Made by a program: the position numbers and the translations under genes. From Planococcus citri (lineage: Eukaryota; Arthropoda; Insecta; Hemiptera; Pseudococcidae): 64,000 bases of DNA. The stretch covers positions 84,105,590 through 84,169,589 of the forward strand of contig NC_088678.1 in assembly GCF_950023065.1 (NCBI RefSeq). The letters run 5' to 3'. A model generated the notes under the pieces. It was not told the DNA's origin and did not search any database. It worked only from the letters and a program-made list of their open reading frames with translations. Below are positions 1-13,700 of this stretch, piece after piece (position 1 is the first letter of the stretch; each line of letters starts with the position of its first letter).

Positions 1-3000
1 CTTCGACTCCCTGCTTGAAACCGGTTACTAAACCAAACGGATTACCCAACACATCCAAGCCCAATACCAAGACGTACAGTTGCTTGACAAACTGGCCGAT
101 ATAGTGCGTTTTCACTTCGGTCATAAGTTGAGATTGCGAGTAGAAGTTGTGTTTTCTTTCGAAATACGCTAACCTGAAAAGGAAGAGCGACGAACAAAAA
201 ACGTCGTCGTCGTCGTCGATGAGAAAATGCGAGTATGTACAAACTACAAATCGTATGGAGGAGGACTATCTCTCACCTGAATACGACGTCGTTAACGTCC
301 GTCAATGTGACGCCTACGCTTTGCGTGAGCAGGTTGACTATGGGCAAGCCTTGCTGCGGACTACCGTCGTTCGGATTTTCACCGCACAACGAAAAACTAA
401 CGTGTATCTACGGACAAGGGATACGGTACGGTACGGTATTAATACGATTAAGCGTAAGCTACGTACGAGTACGAGTATGCGGAGTGTGTTGCGCTACAAA
501 ATTTACAAACTTTCAACGGAGAGAAATGAAGCAGGTCGTAAAAATCTTGACTAGTGACCGAAGAAATATGAACGCCTAACGGTTCCTTATACACATTCTG
601 GTCGGTTTGAAACTGCGCTAGCTGTTATCAAAATAAATCCACCAGTAATTAGGTAAATGCCGACAACGAGTTACCGACCGTAGCCGTGGCCGTGGCCGTA
701 ACCGATGCCAGTCCTAGTAGCAAAGTTGATTTGATACGTATGCAATATAGGCAGTAGACGCAGCTGTAGGTATTAGTTACGGCTGCGGCTGCGGTTAGGT
801 GGATAGACAGGTACTAGGTGTAACTGTAGGTAGGTAGGTAGATAGCAGACGAGCAAATGCCGCAACAACCGACTATTTCGAACGTAAGCGTAACTTGCAA
901 TTAGATAGAGAAAAAAGGAAAAGGAGTACCCAACACCTACCTCTTCGTCATCGGTAACGCAGTCGGCTTCCAAAAATTTCACCAAAGCGTTAACGAAGCC
1001 GATATCTATTTTAACGTGGAATTCTTGCACGAGCACTTTGAAATATTTGAACTGCTTGACAGCTCCGGCTGCGTTTTCGTCCACTCTTTGCACTATACTT
1101 AGTTCGGCGAAAGGTCTTTCGCGAGCTGCGCACATCGAAATAACGCAAATGTAAAAATGTCAGCGCAAGTCGGCCGAAACAAGAGAGATGTACTTATGTA
1201 CACTGACCGGAGCTGGTGCTTTCGTCGCTGGTATTGGCCATGCTTTTCGGCGGAGGTATAGGCGAAAATATTACCGGAAAAACGCAATCGTAAATTTGAT
1301 TATCGACTTGCAAACGATTTATTTTGGCGTGAACCTGTTTATAGCGTTCTGACGATCTGATTTGCAACCATAAACCGTTGTTATACGTTCGCCGTATTTT
1401 TTTCACGCTCGGCTTAATAATATAGCCGTCGCCAAAGTTCACCTTGAAACACATTAGTCATTAGTCATTAGTGACTACACGGTAAAGGCAATATTACGAG
1501 TATTTACCGTTATGGTGGAATCTTTTGCGAGCACGATCTCGACATCGGCAGTGGCGGCGGCGGCGGTGGCGACGCTGTCGTCGTTCTCCGCCATACGTAG
1601 CGCATTGCGATATTTCACGAAGGCCTCTTCTAATCGTTTATTCAACTGATCGTTGGCTGGTTTAAATCTTTTGCCGCTCTGTTTCTGTACTTCCCAAACA
1701 ACCGCCGAGCTATTATTTTTAACAAACGAAAACGATTCGAATTACCGGTAGGAGTGGGAAATGAAATCACATCACATCACATCACATCGTATTATCGCAT
1801 CACGTTACCTGGAAACGCTGACGTACAACAGTTCTTGTCTGGAAATGTTGTTGACCAACGAAAATCCGATACCTTTGAGATCTAACTGTATTTCTTGCTG
1901 AGTCTGTTCGAAATCGGCGACCGCTTCGATCTCTTTCACCACGTACGGATCGCTGGTGAACAACAAAACGCGTTGCATTCCGTTCAAAAACGAAATCCAG
2001 TACTTTTTGTCGCCCTCACTTTGGACAGCATCTAATTTGCGCAGTTCGCCGATACCGTCCTGCGGTGCACGCCAATTCGACCGGCATTAAAAATACACGT
2101 ATACGCGCGTATCGTATAGGCTATTAATTTTCACTCGAGAATACGCCATTAGTTATACGTACCGTCCGCAGATCGATATGCGAAGCGCTGGCGTTGGTTA
2201 TCAGAGCCGGGTTATCCATGTTCGCTGCCGACCAATTGAATAACAGTTGATGTTTGGCTTTCAGAGATACGATTTCATTTCCGCAGTTTTCCAATCGGCT
2301 GCTGGTCGCAAACACAACACAACACAACACAGCGCAGCGGATTAAGTGCACTACTCGTCGTACCGGGCAGGCTACGCCTGCGCCAGTAAAAGTACTACAT
2401 ACATACTTATTAGTAAATACATACCCGTTTCGATCGTACGTGATGGCGTTGGCGTTGGCGTTGGTGTTGGCTTTCACGTCGATTTCGGCGCATTCCAAAC
2501 TCGAATCGGTATCGTTGATGATGAGAGCGGTGGCCATTTTAGGTTGGAACGAAGCGATGGCCAAGTACACGCCACCTTCGTTAACTTGAACGTCGGCTTG
2601 TAGTCCGCCCAACTGCGAAACCATCGAACAAAAGCCAGCGAGTAAATACGACTCGTACGTGAATTTTACGTAGGGTAGGTAGGAAGGTAGGTAATCGTCT
2701 TACCGAATTGTACAGTTTCAAGGTATGAGTTCGGATTTTCAAGTACGAAAAGGACGCGGTCACTTGAATGGTATCGGCAATCCTGAGCTCTAGCACTTTG
2801 TCGTTATCTTCTTTGGCGATCGGCCAGAACGGAATGCAGGCTCCGCTTTCCACCTGCACAAAAAACGACCAGCACGAATATCAACGGTAACGACTAATTT
2901 AATACGTAATTGGTGGCGCCGGCGAGTTCGTTTCGTACCCGTATCCAATCGGCGTTTCGAATTCGACTCTCTCGCAATTCCACCGCAACCGGGCAGTTGT

Positions 3001-6000
3001 TCGCTACGGTGAAGAACGGCGAAAATATCACTTGTTTGGTCAGCGTGTTGTAATTAAGTCTGATGTAAACTCCCAACTACATACCAAAATAATGAAATAA
3101 AATAAAACGAATAAAAAATAGACGAAGATGGCCGAGAGCTATTATAGGCATAGGAATAGGCATAGGCGTACCTGGTAAATGCGTTGCGAATACGAACAAG
3201 AAACCGATCCCGAGTTGCCGGCAACATCCATCGAAAATTTATCCGACCATTCGCCGTCGCCGACTCTGACGCAAGCTTTCTTTTTGCTGAAGAAGGACTT
3301 TTCTTTGAACGAGAACAATATGGGTTCTTCGAAAGAGGCTGGATGATGTAAAATCATGCCGCCGTCTTCCACGCCCTGAAAAAGGAGACCGGAACCAGTC
3401 ATCAGCGCAGCGCAGCGCAACGCAACGTAAAACGAAAATAGGTAATACGACGACGCGAATTATGTACATACGCGATTACACAATGAAAACGATCGGCGAT
3501 CGCATACCTTGTAGGATAAATTCAAGCCGCTTTTATTAACCATCCAGTATGGACAATACAAGGCGAAAATCATCGAATCGTCGCAATTACTGTACCAAAC
3601 GCCTAAATTCAAGGAAAATGCTTTTTCGCTGTCGAACGACGTGAACGTCCAAACTGAAAATATGGGAGCGTCCGACTTGATCAACTTTTTGCACGACCAC
3701 ACCTTATCCAGATAATTATCCAGCTGAAACGAATACGGGACACGAGTATCGGCGGAGCACGGAGCAGTAGTAGATTAGCACTTGGCAGTATTGTAAATGT
3801 ACTCGTTAGCTATAGCTACTTACTACTTAGTACTTACCCTCAACACGATGGTCGAATGATCCGGTTCGGCGGTGCAAACGTTGATATTTTGTCCGGGTTG
3901 CAAACGATGTTCGGCGGCGATTCCTTGCAAACAACACACCACCTCGACGGGTAAAAAGTTTTTGAAAATCAACGTCGGTCTGAGACGTATACTGTACGCC
4001 GTACTGGCCACCGTATAACACGTCGTATTCTCGTAGTACACTTGCTCCATTTGTCCTAAAATCTGAAATACACGTCGTAATACTCGTAGACGAATTTCGA
4101 GCGTTTGCTAAGCTACCAGTAAGTCAAGTACGCACTCGCATGAAAAACGGATCTTCGTTTTCGCTATTTTTCGAAATACAGCACACTTGCTTGGTAAGCG
4201 ATACGGTTTTTTGAAGGTCTTTCCAAACGATCGGCTCGGTCGATACGCTATACCTATACCAAGACGTCCATCGTAAAATACAAGTACGAGGAGGTAAGGT
4301 AGGGATGGTAATTACTCGATACTCACCCCTCGGGCGCGAAAAATAAATAACCTTTGGTATTGTACACCGCTTCGACGGGCACGTTCAAATATTGCGACGG
4401 GCCAACTTTACCTACTCGGTCGAGTCTGTCGTTCTTCATCGAATACGCCACAATTTCAACGTTGAAATGATTATAAACCTGCGAGCGCCATCCGTTACAA
4501 TACGTATTTTTCAACTACGGTAAAAAAAAAAAGAAAAAAAGAAAAGAGCGAATAACTTACGCGAACTACGCTAAGAATGGTAACGATTACGCTGCCTTCG
4601 ACGACGTCCACTTCGGAAATCAAACCCCACGTTTCGTTCAAACCGTCGCCGGATTTGACCGCAAAATATCGTTTGTCGGCTCTGCAAACGGGCAACGCCA
4701 ATTCTTTTTTGCGGCATAAGATCTGCGTGCGTACGAACGAAACAAAATCACGATTAGTCTTGTATTCGCCGCACGTTAGCTCGTCAGCTCGTTGGCCGGA
4801 CTTACGGTAACGCGCAGAAAATCCGTATCTCGCTGCTTAATCGTATTCAATTCGTCCAATAAACACGGCTGTTGTTCGTCCTTTCGACGATTACCACCGC
4901 CGTGGATGTCGTTGGTGTTGGCGTTGGCGTGACCGTCTACGTCGGCGGCGAGTTTTTTCTTCGACAACCGTACCGTACATCCTCGAGGTACGATTACACG
5001 AGACGACGATGGCGATGGCGACGGCGATGATGCTAATTCCGATGACTCGGACGGATTTACGCCGTCCACGCTAATGAGCTGCACGCACACAACGCATACC
5101 GCATACGATATAAAAATGCGACAAACTGGCTCATCGCAGGTTTAACGATAGAATTAGGGCTAGGCTAGGCTAGGCTAGGTTAAGGTTACCTTGAACGGCT
5201 GATCTTCGGTTAAAGATAGTTGCACATCGACGCCGAATTCGTTGATTAGCATATAACAGGACGAGCCATCTACTTCGTGCGCCAATCGAGCTTTCGCCGC
5301 CGCCGCCGCCGCAGCCGCAGCCGCAGCAGCGTTCGATTCGTCGATGGCGACCGCCGAAACGTTAGAACACGAAGTTGACGGCGCGTCATGTTTAACACGC
5401 ACCACGTCGTTGAACGATTGACTAAGCGTTTTCACTACATCTATACACGTTTTCGTAAATGTTACTTCGATCCTTTCCTGAAAGATGAATACGATATAAG
5501 ACAAACTAGCGAATAATACATACATCGAAGACGTCGATGCTGACTGGCTGACTCCTATGAAAAGGAAAAGGAAAAATCAAAGTACTTGGGTACAGGTACA
5601 CTAACCTCGGAACTGAAACGCAACGACAGTAACGGTTCTTTCTGGACCGGAGGAATTTTGACGAGCGTCGAATCGACTACCGTCGACGCGTTATTGTCGC
5701 AGCAATCTTCGTTTTGTTGCGACTGCGACGGCGGCGCTTTATTCAACATTTTGCACTGAAAAATTGCACCACATGGCCGAGTGAGCGGTAATCGTCACAC
5801 TGCCACACTGCCACACTGCACCACTGCACCGTAGGCGGCAGTAGGCCTAGGTAATCGTGAATACGAGTAAAACGTTTTTTACCTGAAACTGCAATTTCCA
5901 GGGTTCGCATTTTTCTTTTATTAAAGAATCGGCGCAAGGTTGAATGATCGGTTCGATTATCGGTTCCCACATGGCCAAACGGGTATTGTAGTAACCGATT

Positions 6001-6886
6001 TCTAAGCTGATGTAGCTCTCTAACGTCAACTGCACGCGATAAGCACGATAACATATTAATTTACATTTACCGCGATAGCCAATAGTCGATAGCGCTCACG
6101 AGCAACATACGAGTTGTACTTGTATTTGTAGTTGTACGTACGTGTTCGACAGTTTTCCTCACACTAGCTCGAAACGACGAATTCAACGCTAACAAAGGTA
6201 TGGTTTTCTTTCCGACGCCAGCTTCTAAAGTAACTCGCACAACCGGAATCGCCATCATTATCAAATCGACGCGTTTTTCATTCGGTATTCCAGCGGTAGC
6301 GGCAGCAGCAGCGGCAGCATCGGCGGAAACCAGCGGCAGCGGCAGCGGCGACGACGGAGTGTTATCCGCATAGGCGAGTAAAGCATCTTCGGCTTCTTCT
6401 ACGTGTGTGACGATGTGTGTATGTAGATGTACGTGCAAAAAAACACCCGCCATGTTTTAAAAATAAACTGAGGGGTGGGATGGGGGAGGGGGGAGAACTA
6501 TAAACGTACTCGCTCTTACCCATTTCTAAAAACCAATATCCTTCTTTCACGGGCTTCTGATTCCATACGTCCGAATAATCTGGAGGACTGGACTCGCTAA
6601 TACCGGATTCGTCTTCCACCTTCGGCACAAGAGTCGAAGAGATGTTGGTCAACAACGCGATCGTACCTGTAAAACGGCGTCAAAAAACACGAATGAAAAA
6701 TGTTCAACGACGCGACGCGACGCGACGCGAGGTAGCCAATCGAACGTGCAACGTGCGACGTCCGAGTCTTACCTGCCGTAATTGAAACGTTTACTTGGCT
6801 CACATTCACATCCAGATGTAAATTACCATTTTCGGAAGAGGCGCCGTTCACGTCGATACTCAACGGATGAACAATCTACGCAAAAC

Positions 6887-6923
<37 letters not shown>

Positions 6924-7739
6924 GTTCGTAAACGCTTACAGAAGTGCCAAATGCCGTGCATTCGGCATTACGAGTACGGTACGCGGTACACTCACCAGCG
7001 CCGCGCTTTGATGTCTTTTTTCCGGATTGTAGCAGCACGTGTACAGTTGTAAATCACGCAAAACCGCGTTGATCGCCAAGCGATTGTCGTGGCTGATTTG
7101 AAGTTTGACATTCGCTTCGTTCTAGTCAACAAAACGCGACGACAAAAAATAAAATTGAATCGCCAATCGCCAAACGCCAACGAAATAAAGCTCGTCACTT
7201 ACGTTGAGAATAATAGCGTTTGTATCGATGTCGTCCAAATTCTCCACCAAAATGATATCCGGTTTCTCCAGCACTAAACTAAACAATATGATGGACGCGA
7301 GACCGGAAACGGCCGCACTTTGATCGTTCAACGAGGCGACTCCGCCGCTCTGAAACGAACGAATAACAACGCATTTTCAACATTACCATTACCATTACCA
7401 TTCGGATTCGGATTCGGCCGAACTCCGTTCACATATGGACTTACCGACGAGGCGGATGTATCCGGTTGCCTTTTAACGTTCGCCGAGGCTTTATTAGCGC
7501 TCGCGCTGGTAGGATTACCGACAGACTGAGGTGAAAAAAATTCTTGGATTTTCGTTATGTGATCCACATTTAGGATGAGCACGAAACTATAAACGTGAGC
7601 GTTCACTGCGGCATAATAACGCTTTATTAGTCGGTATTCGGCGACCGGACTACAATAATGAGCGTTCGATTACCTACCGTTGGTATGATTGGTGTCTTTT
7701 TCAAAAATCACATCCACCATGTTTCTGGCGGTAGTGGTG

Positions 7740-7770
<31 letters not shown>

Positions 7771-10700
7771 ACGAGTCGCGTATCGACGACGGTGAACCGA
7801 CAGACGTCGCGGGCAATTTCCTTTCCATATATCGTTTCACGGGGTTGGCGATTTTCGACGAGCGCGTATCGTCTAGACAACAATTGGATAACGAAGCGTG
7901 CACAGCGAGGCGCGTATCCGTCATCAACGAACCGGTCACCGACAACAACGATACCGTGAATTTCGCTAAACCATCCTGAAAACAAACATCGGCCGAGTGA
8001 TACGAGTACGAGTACTAAATGCAAAACCAAAAATAGCGAGCTACCAACTTTTTTGTCGTTGGACATGGTGTACAAATCGATGGTGACGCTTTCGAGCGTC
8101 ATTTCGAATTTCAGCATCGTTCGAACTCGTTGCTCGTCCGCATCGCTAACTATATGACAGTCGGCTTGCGTTAAATCCGTGACCGCTTCCGTAATCGGAT
8201 CTTGATCGTCGGCTGCGATAGCGTTTGCGGCTGCTGCTGCTGCTGCTGCTGATACCGCCGCTAACACACGTGATCGGCAAACGTTAGGTAAATACGTATT
8301 ACCGTACGAAATATGTGTATTGTGTACGATCCACCGCCAGTGTAGTCGACTTACTTTGTTCGTTGGCAAAGCGCGGCTGTTGTTGACGGCCGTCTCTTTG
8401 GCAGGCTGCGTTACTCGTATCGCGCGTTTCAGCGCCCAAGTTTTCTTGAAGCGTTTTCATGACGACGTCGTAATCGTGAGCCGTGATCGTAATCTGCGGC
8501 AGACGAATAATGCGTATTAACGAGCGATCGACGATTCGCGATTGGCGATTCGCAATTCGCAATTCGCGGCGCGCGCTTGGTACTCACGTGTATGGGACAA
8601 AACTCGCCGCGAATATCGATATCGGCTACTTGGTCGAACCAGGCCACCGATAAATTACGCTCGATTACCAACTGATAGTTGACGGCTTTCAACACAGTAT
8701 GTTCGGGATCCGTTCGTTCGTAATTTGTCCTGAAACAGTAGCGTGCGAATCAATGAATCATGTACGAGTACTACGAGTAATAACGTACGTACTACGTAGC
8801 TGCGCTGCGCTGCGCCCAACTGCCGCCGTAACTTACCTGATAATTTTCATGTCCTTCAACGCGACGAAAACTTGATCGATGAGAGGCTCGTGCTGCGACG
8901 GCGGCGACGTATTAGCTAGTTTTTTCAGCCTGTTCTTCACCGACAGATTACCGAAATCGACGATAAATATCTGGCTGCTGCGACTATTTCGCGGGATCGT
9001 AATGACCGGAGCCTAAACGTATGTAAGGCGTGTTTAAAATTTTGCCCAACGCAAATCGTAAGACTTGTAAAACTTACATCTACGAAAACGTCTAGAAGCA
9101 CGCGGGTCGACGATTGATAAACCTGCTGCACGTTCATCTTGGCCGATGCTACGGCGGCCGCCGACACTTCGGCCAGCATTTTTTTGCTACTTTGAAAATT
9201 ATTCGCGAATTGCTGAAACAAAATACGTAAAAAAAATTATTACGTTCGGCGCGGCGCGGCCAAGGCTCGAGGCTTTCCCTTACCACCATACCACTGTACC
9301 ACTTACCAGCACGTCTACGATGAATTGGTTGATGAAAACGCAGTGTAACGAGCTCATCTGTACTTTGACCGATACGTCGAAATCGTTCTCCGAACGAATC
9401 GCATCCGACGTTTGGTCATTGTGCAACGTGACGACCGCTTTGAAAGCTCGCTTCCCTTCCACAATATAGGCAATCTACGCGCATCGTAATCATATTCGGT
9501 AATCAGTACTCAGTAATCACGATTATTAGCGAGTGCGACACGCGTACGCGTACAACAACGTCCAACGTACCTTATTGTATATGGTTTCGGCGTTTAAATC
9601 GTAAACGCTAATCGAATGTAGGTCGACGTCGATCTCGGTACACGATTTATCGATTCGAGTAGACAAATGTAATCCGTTCACGTACATCGAAGCTAAAGAT
9701 CCACGCGCCGTCTGCAAACATACTTGGATTTCGTCCAAGCAAGCGGTCACCTGAAATTCTATAATCGTACCGCCTTCGGACGATTCGTCCGAAGCCACCG
9801 CTGCCGCGTGAGAATGAGAACCAGCTGCGCCAAAAAGACGAAAACAATTAATACGCAGCAGTATGTAATGTAATGTAATGTAATGTACACAACAGGCTTG
9901 CGATACAAAACCACACTCGCTACTCGTTAGCTTACTCAAATCAGACAGTTGATCTTCGACGATGGCGGCGAGCGCGGATTTGGTCTTCAATTTTCTGGAC
10001 TTCTTTTCGACGGCGACCGAAACCGCAGATCCGGAGCTACTTTTACGTCTCTTGGTAGCGGCGGCCAGTTTGGCGGCCGAATACTGCGGACGCGATTGCG
10101 ACGTCGCGCCGGACGCGATTAGGGCGGCGTTGGCGTTACCGCTGTTGGCGGCTTTCGATAATATGGCCAACACGCGAGCCTGCAGGTCTCCGATCCATTG
10201 TATCGTGTCCATAATGGCGTCTTGATGAGCGATCGCGTACAGTTTGGTAAATTCGACGGCGAGTTTTACGGCCGTCGAATTATAAAGCGTTTCAAATACC
10301 GGCGAATTCTTCTCGGCCTACGACGCGAAATATTCACATTACCGGGTGCTACCCGATTGCACTCGAGTCGAGTCGAGTCGAGTGTGTCTACGTAGTGCGT
10401 TGTTGTTGTACTTACGATTATCAATTTGCAAAAGAAGAGATATTGTTGGGAGGAGCGATCATCGCCAACCGGCGTACTGATGGCCGGTATAATCGAGTCC
10501 TTGTAGTTCTGCAGCAACGAAAGTTTGCCCAGCTTGGCGGATATTTCGCAAGAATACGTTCTCTGAACGAAGCTCAGTTGCAGAGTATTCACGGAAGCTT
10601 CGATCAGCGCGTTTTCCATCGATTCGCGTTGCACGTACACGGTGAGACCTGCGACAAGCACGAGCGAGTCAATACATACATAAGTATCTATCTATCTACG

Positions 10701-13700
10701 AGTTCGGTCTCAGTCTCGGCCTCGGCCTCGGCCTCGGCCTCACTTACCTTGCAGACTGAAATTCGCTTCCAAATTAATGTAATCGACGTCGGGCATTCTG
10801 TTGGAGGACGATGTCGAATGCTCTAAACTGCGAGCAGAGGAGCCTGCCGCCGTCGTTTTCGTTTTTCCGTACTTTTTTAGCGTGGAAAATTGTAAACGGT
10901 TAAGAGATTCTAGTTTCTGCCGCAACGAAGCGGCCGAATCGTAAATAGTGGAAGCGTCGTCGTCGTCGTCGCCGCCGTCGTCCGCGTGTTCGGCCGTGAT
11001 TAACGTTTCGTCAGAATGACTAGGTAAAGGAAGACTGATGATCAACGATACCACTTCCAATAACGTTTTTTCTACGCATACAAACAAACGACCAAACGAA
11101 TAATCCGACAGTACAGTAACAAAAATAACGAATACCTACGATCGAATTACTCGTACCGGTAATTTTCACAGTCACATCCGGCAAGCTACCGTCAATTTTT
11201 ATTTTTGGCAAACGCGGATCGTCGTCGATCACGCATTTGTATATATCCACGTAAACGCTAGTCGGCTGAAGAATATGCGAATCGCGGCTGGCGGGCGAAA
11301 CTGCCGAGGATGCGACGTCGTTGCCGTCGCCGTCGCAGTCACCGCCACCTATCAATGGTTTCCATTTTTGACCGGCTTTCAACGACAGTATCTGCGCAAC
11401 AGAGACAACACACATATGTGTAAGTAACACAACATAACTGCGCGTGCGCGTGTGCGTGTGCGGCTCGAATCGGCCAATTTACGAGTATTACCTGTACTTC
11501 TCCTAAACATATTCTAAAACAATCGTAGCACTTGGACATCATCTCGGTGAATACTTGATCTTCGGAGCTACCTTCTTTCAGCATGCGTTTCACATTCACG
11601 ATCGCGTTATCCCTATTTTGCGAAACGACCGTGATACGACCCAAATTTATCACCAAAGCCATCTCGTTACTGCAACAATTTACGTACGATGTGATGCGAT
11701 GCGATACAACGACGTTTCAACAGACACTCGTAATATGCATTGTGGGTACTGGGTAGTAACCTACTTTGTGTAAAATCCGCCGAAAGGAAGAATCAAGTAA
11801 GGCGCCATCAAATCGACTTTCAAATCTAATTTCGCGCTCTTTTCGATGGCGTACTGAAGCCGGACGGTAGATCTCTCTTTCATTTCTTCGAATTTCGTAT
11901 TGGCCGCCGCTTGTATCCTTTATTGCGAGTGTTGGTGATGAAAAATAGAAACGGTATGGTCAATAGGTGGTAGGTATCGGTGGTTGTTGTACTATCGTCA
12001 ATACTTACTGATTCTTCACCGTCGTAATGTCGTTTTGCGGCGTAAATACTTGAAGAATTTTGATGACGGTCTGCGCGTCGTAAACGACTTTCAACGGGCG
12101 CAAAGTGACGTGCAGCCGTTGATCGAACTGACCGTCTTGCGGATTCGTTTCGAAGAATACGTTTAAAAAGTATCGTCGTTCGTTGTCGTCGTTTTCGTGA
12201 CTGGCTGACAATTTGGAACGGATAATCTTGGGCACGATGCCTCGTTGTTGCATTCCCAACGTTTCGAAAGACTGCATAGTCAGCGACAAGCTGCGTAACA
12301 AATACGTATGTTACTTAAAGAAAGGCGGGTAAGCGCGAACCGATTAAAATGACGGCGATAGCGACGTAAAACTTACGCGAACGATTGCGCTGCCGGCCTC
12401 TGACTAATCGAGGCGAGCACTTCTTTGAACTGCACCGTCATGACGCAATTGGCGCCGCCGTTGCCGTTGTCGTTGTCGTTCGATCGAAAGTCGTCGTCGA
12501 TAATTCTGATTTTCAAAACTTTCAACACAAATTCCAGACGGATAGCCACGAACGACGGCGGAAACAAGGTCGGTATCAAACTTTCGTGATAATCGATGGC
12601 GCGATACAGTTTTTCTTTTTCATCTTCGGTCATCGCATTTCCGAACTGCTTCACTAGAAAGAGAACAGAAAACATTACTTCCACAACTACCTAACAACCT
12701 ACGCAGTACGCACTACGCAGCTAGGCCTACGATCGGACGACGTCACGTTAGTTACCAATGTTGCTGGTTAGATTTTGATCGTCTTGATCGTGCGCGCTGC
12801 TCTTACTCGAGGACGAAAACCAACCGCCGAACCAACCGCCACCGCCACTCTTCTTCATTGCCTTCTGTTCGGCGCTAAATCGTCCTTCTCTTTCGACCTT
12901 TCGCGAGTAATACAAATAATAATAACAACGACGTTAATAATCGAATTAAATCGAATCATATCGAATCTAACGGAGCACGCATTCTAGACTCGTACCTCGT
13001 TTTCGACTTGTTGGCGAATTAATACGATATTGAAGGCGTCCAAATCACGCTCCAGTTGTTCGAGAGTTTTAGTAACCGGTTCGCTAGGCTTTTCAGTGAG
13101 TTTGCGACGATACGCGCTAACGTACTGCTTACATAGTTCTCGATGGTGTTTAATGCAAGACCAATCCCAGTTACGAGATTTTCGTTTCACGTCGTCTAAC
13201 GTACACGTAATGGCGAATCTCCACCTGGCAGGGCGGTACAATCGATATAAAGATAAGCAAATTACAACGGTAGAATAGACTAGGCCTAGTATATAGGTTC
13301 GCCGAATAAATCGACGTTAGTTGGTTGTAAAATGTGCCAACCATTCTTTGTAATGTCCCTTGTACTGGCGTAAATCGGGTCGGTACTTTCGAAATGGCGC
13401 CGCTTTGGTCATCCGATCGAATTGCTCCAACAGCGCTATCAAATCCTGATACTGAGATTTGCGCAAATCTAAACCATTCAACGCACAAAGAGAGAGGGGG
13501 GGGGGGGGGGGTAAGTACATTGTGTAAATAAGCGCATTACATACGCATACCGGTACTGGACGTAAGCCCTGGCTATGCGCCGCCTAGTGGCTAGCTGAAA
13601 TCGCACTTACTCAACAGCAGTTGTTCCAAAACCAAAGATAGAAATATTTTCGGAGTGATGAAATTCAAAAGCTCGGGCTTGGAATTCACTTGTAATTTGG

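Noticed and set aside
7701..8369. 222-codon minus-strand frame overlapping Vps13 exons 24-25
   Set aside because: Runs through an intron and reads the wrong frame of real Vps13 exons; arginine runs come from the alanine-coding repeat shifted by one.
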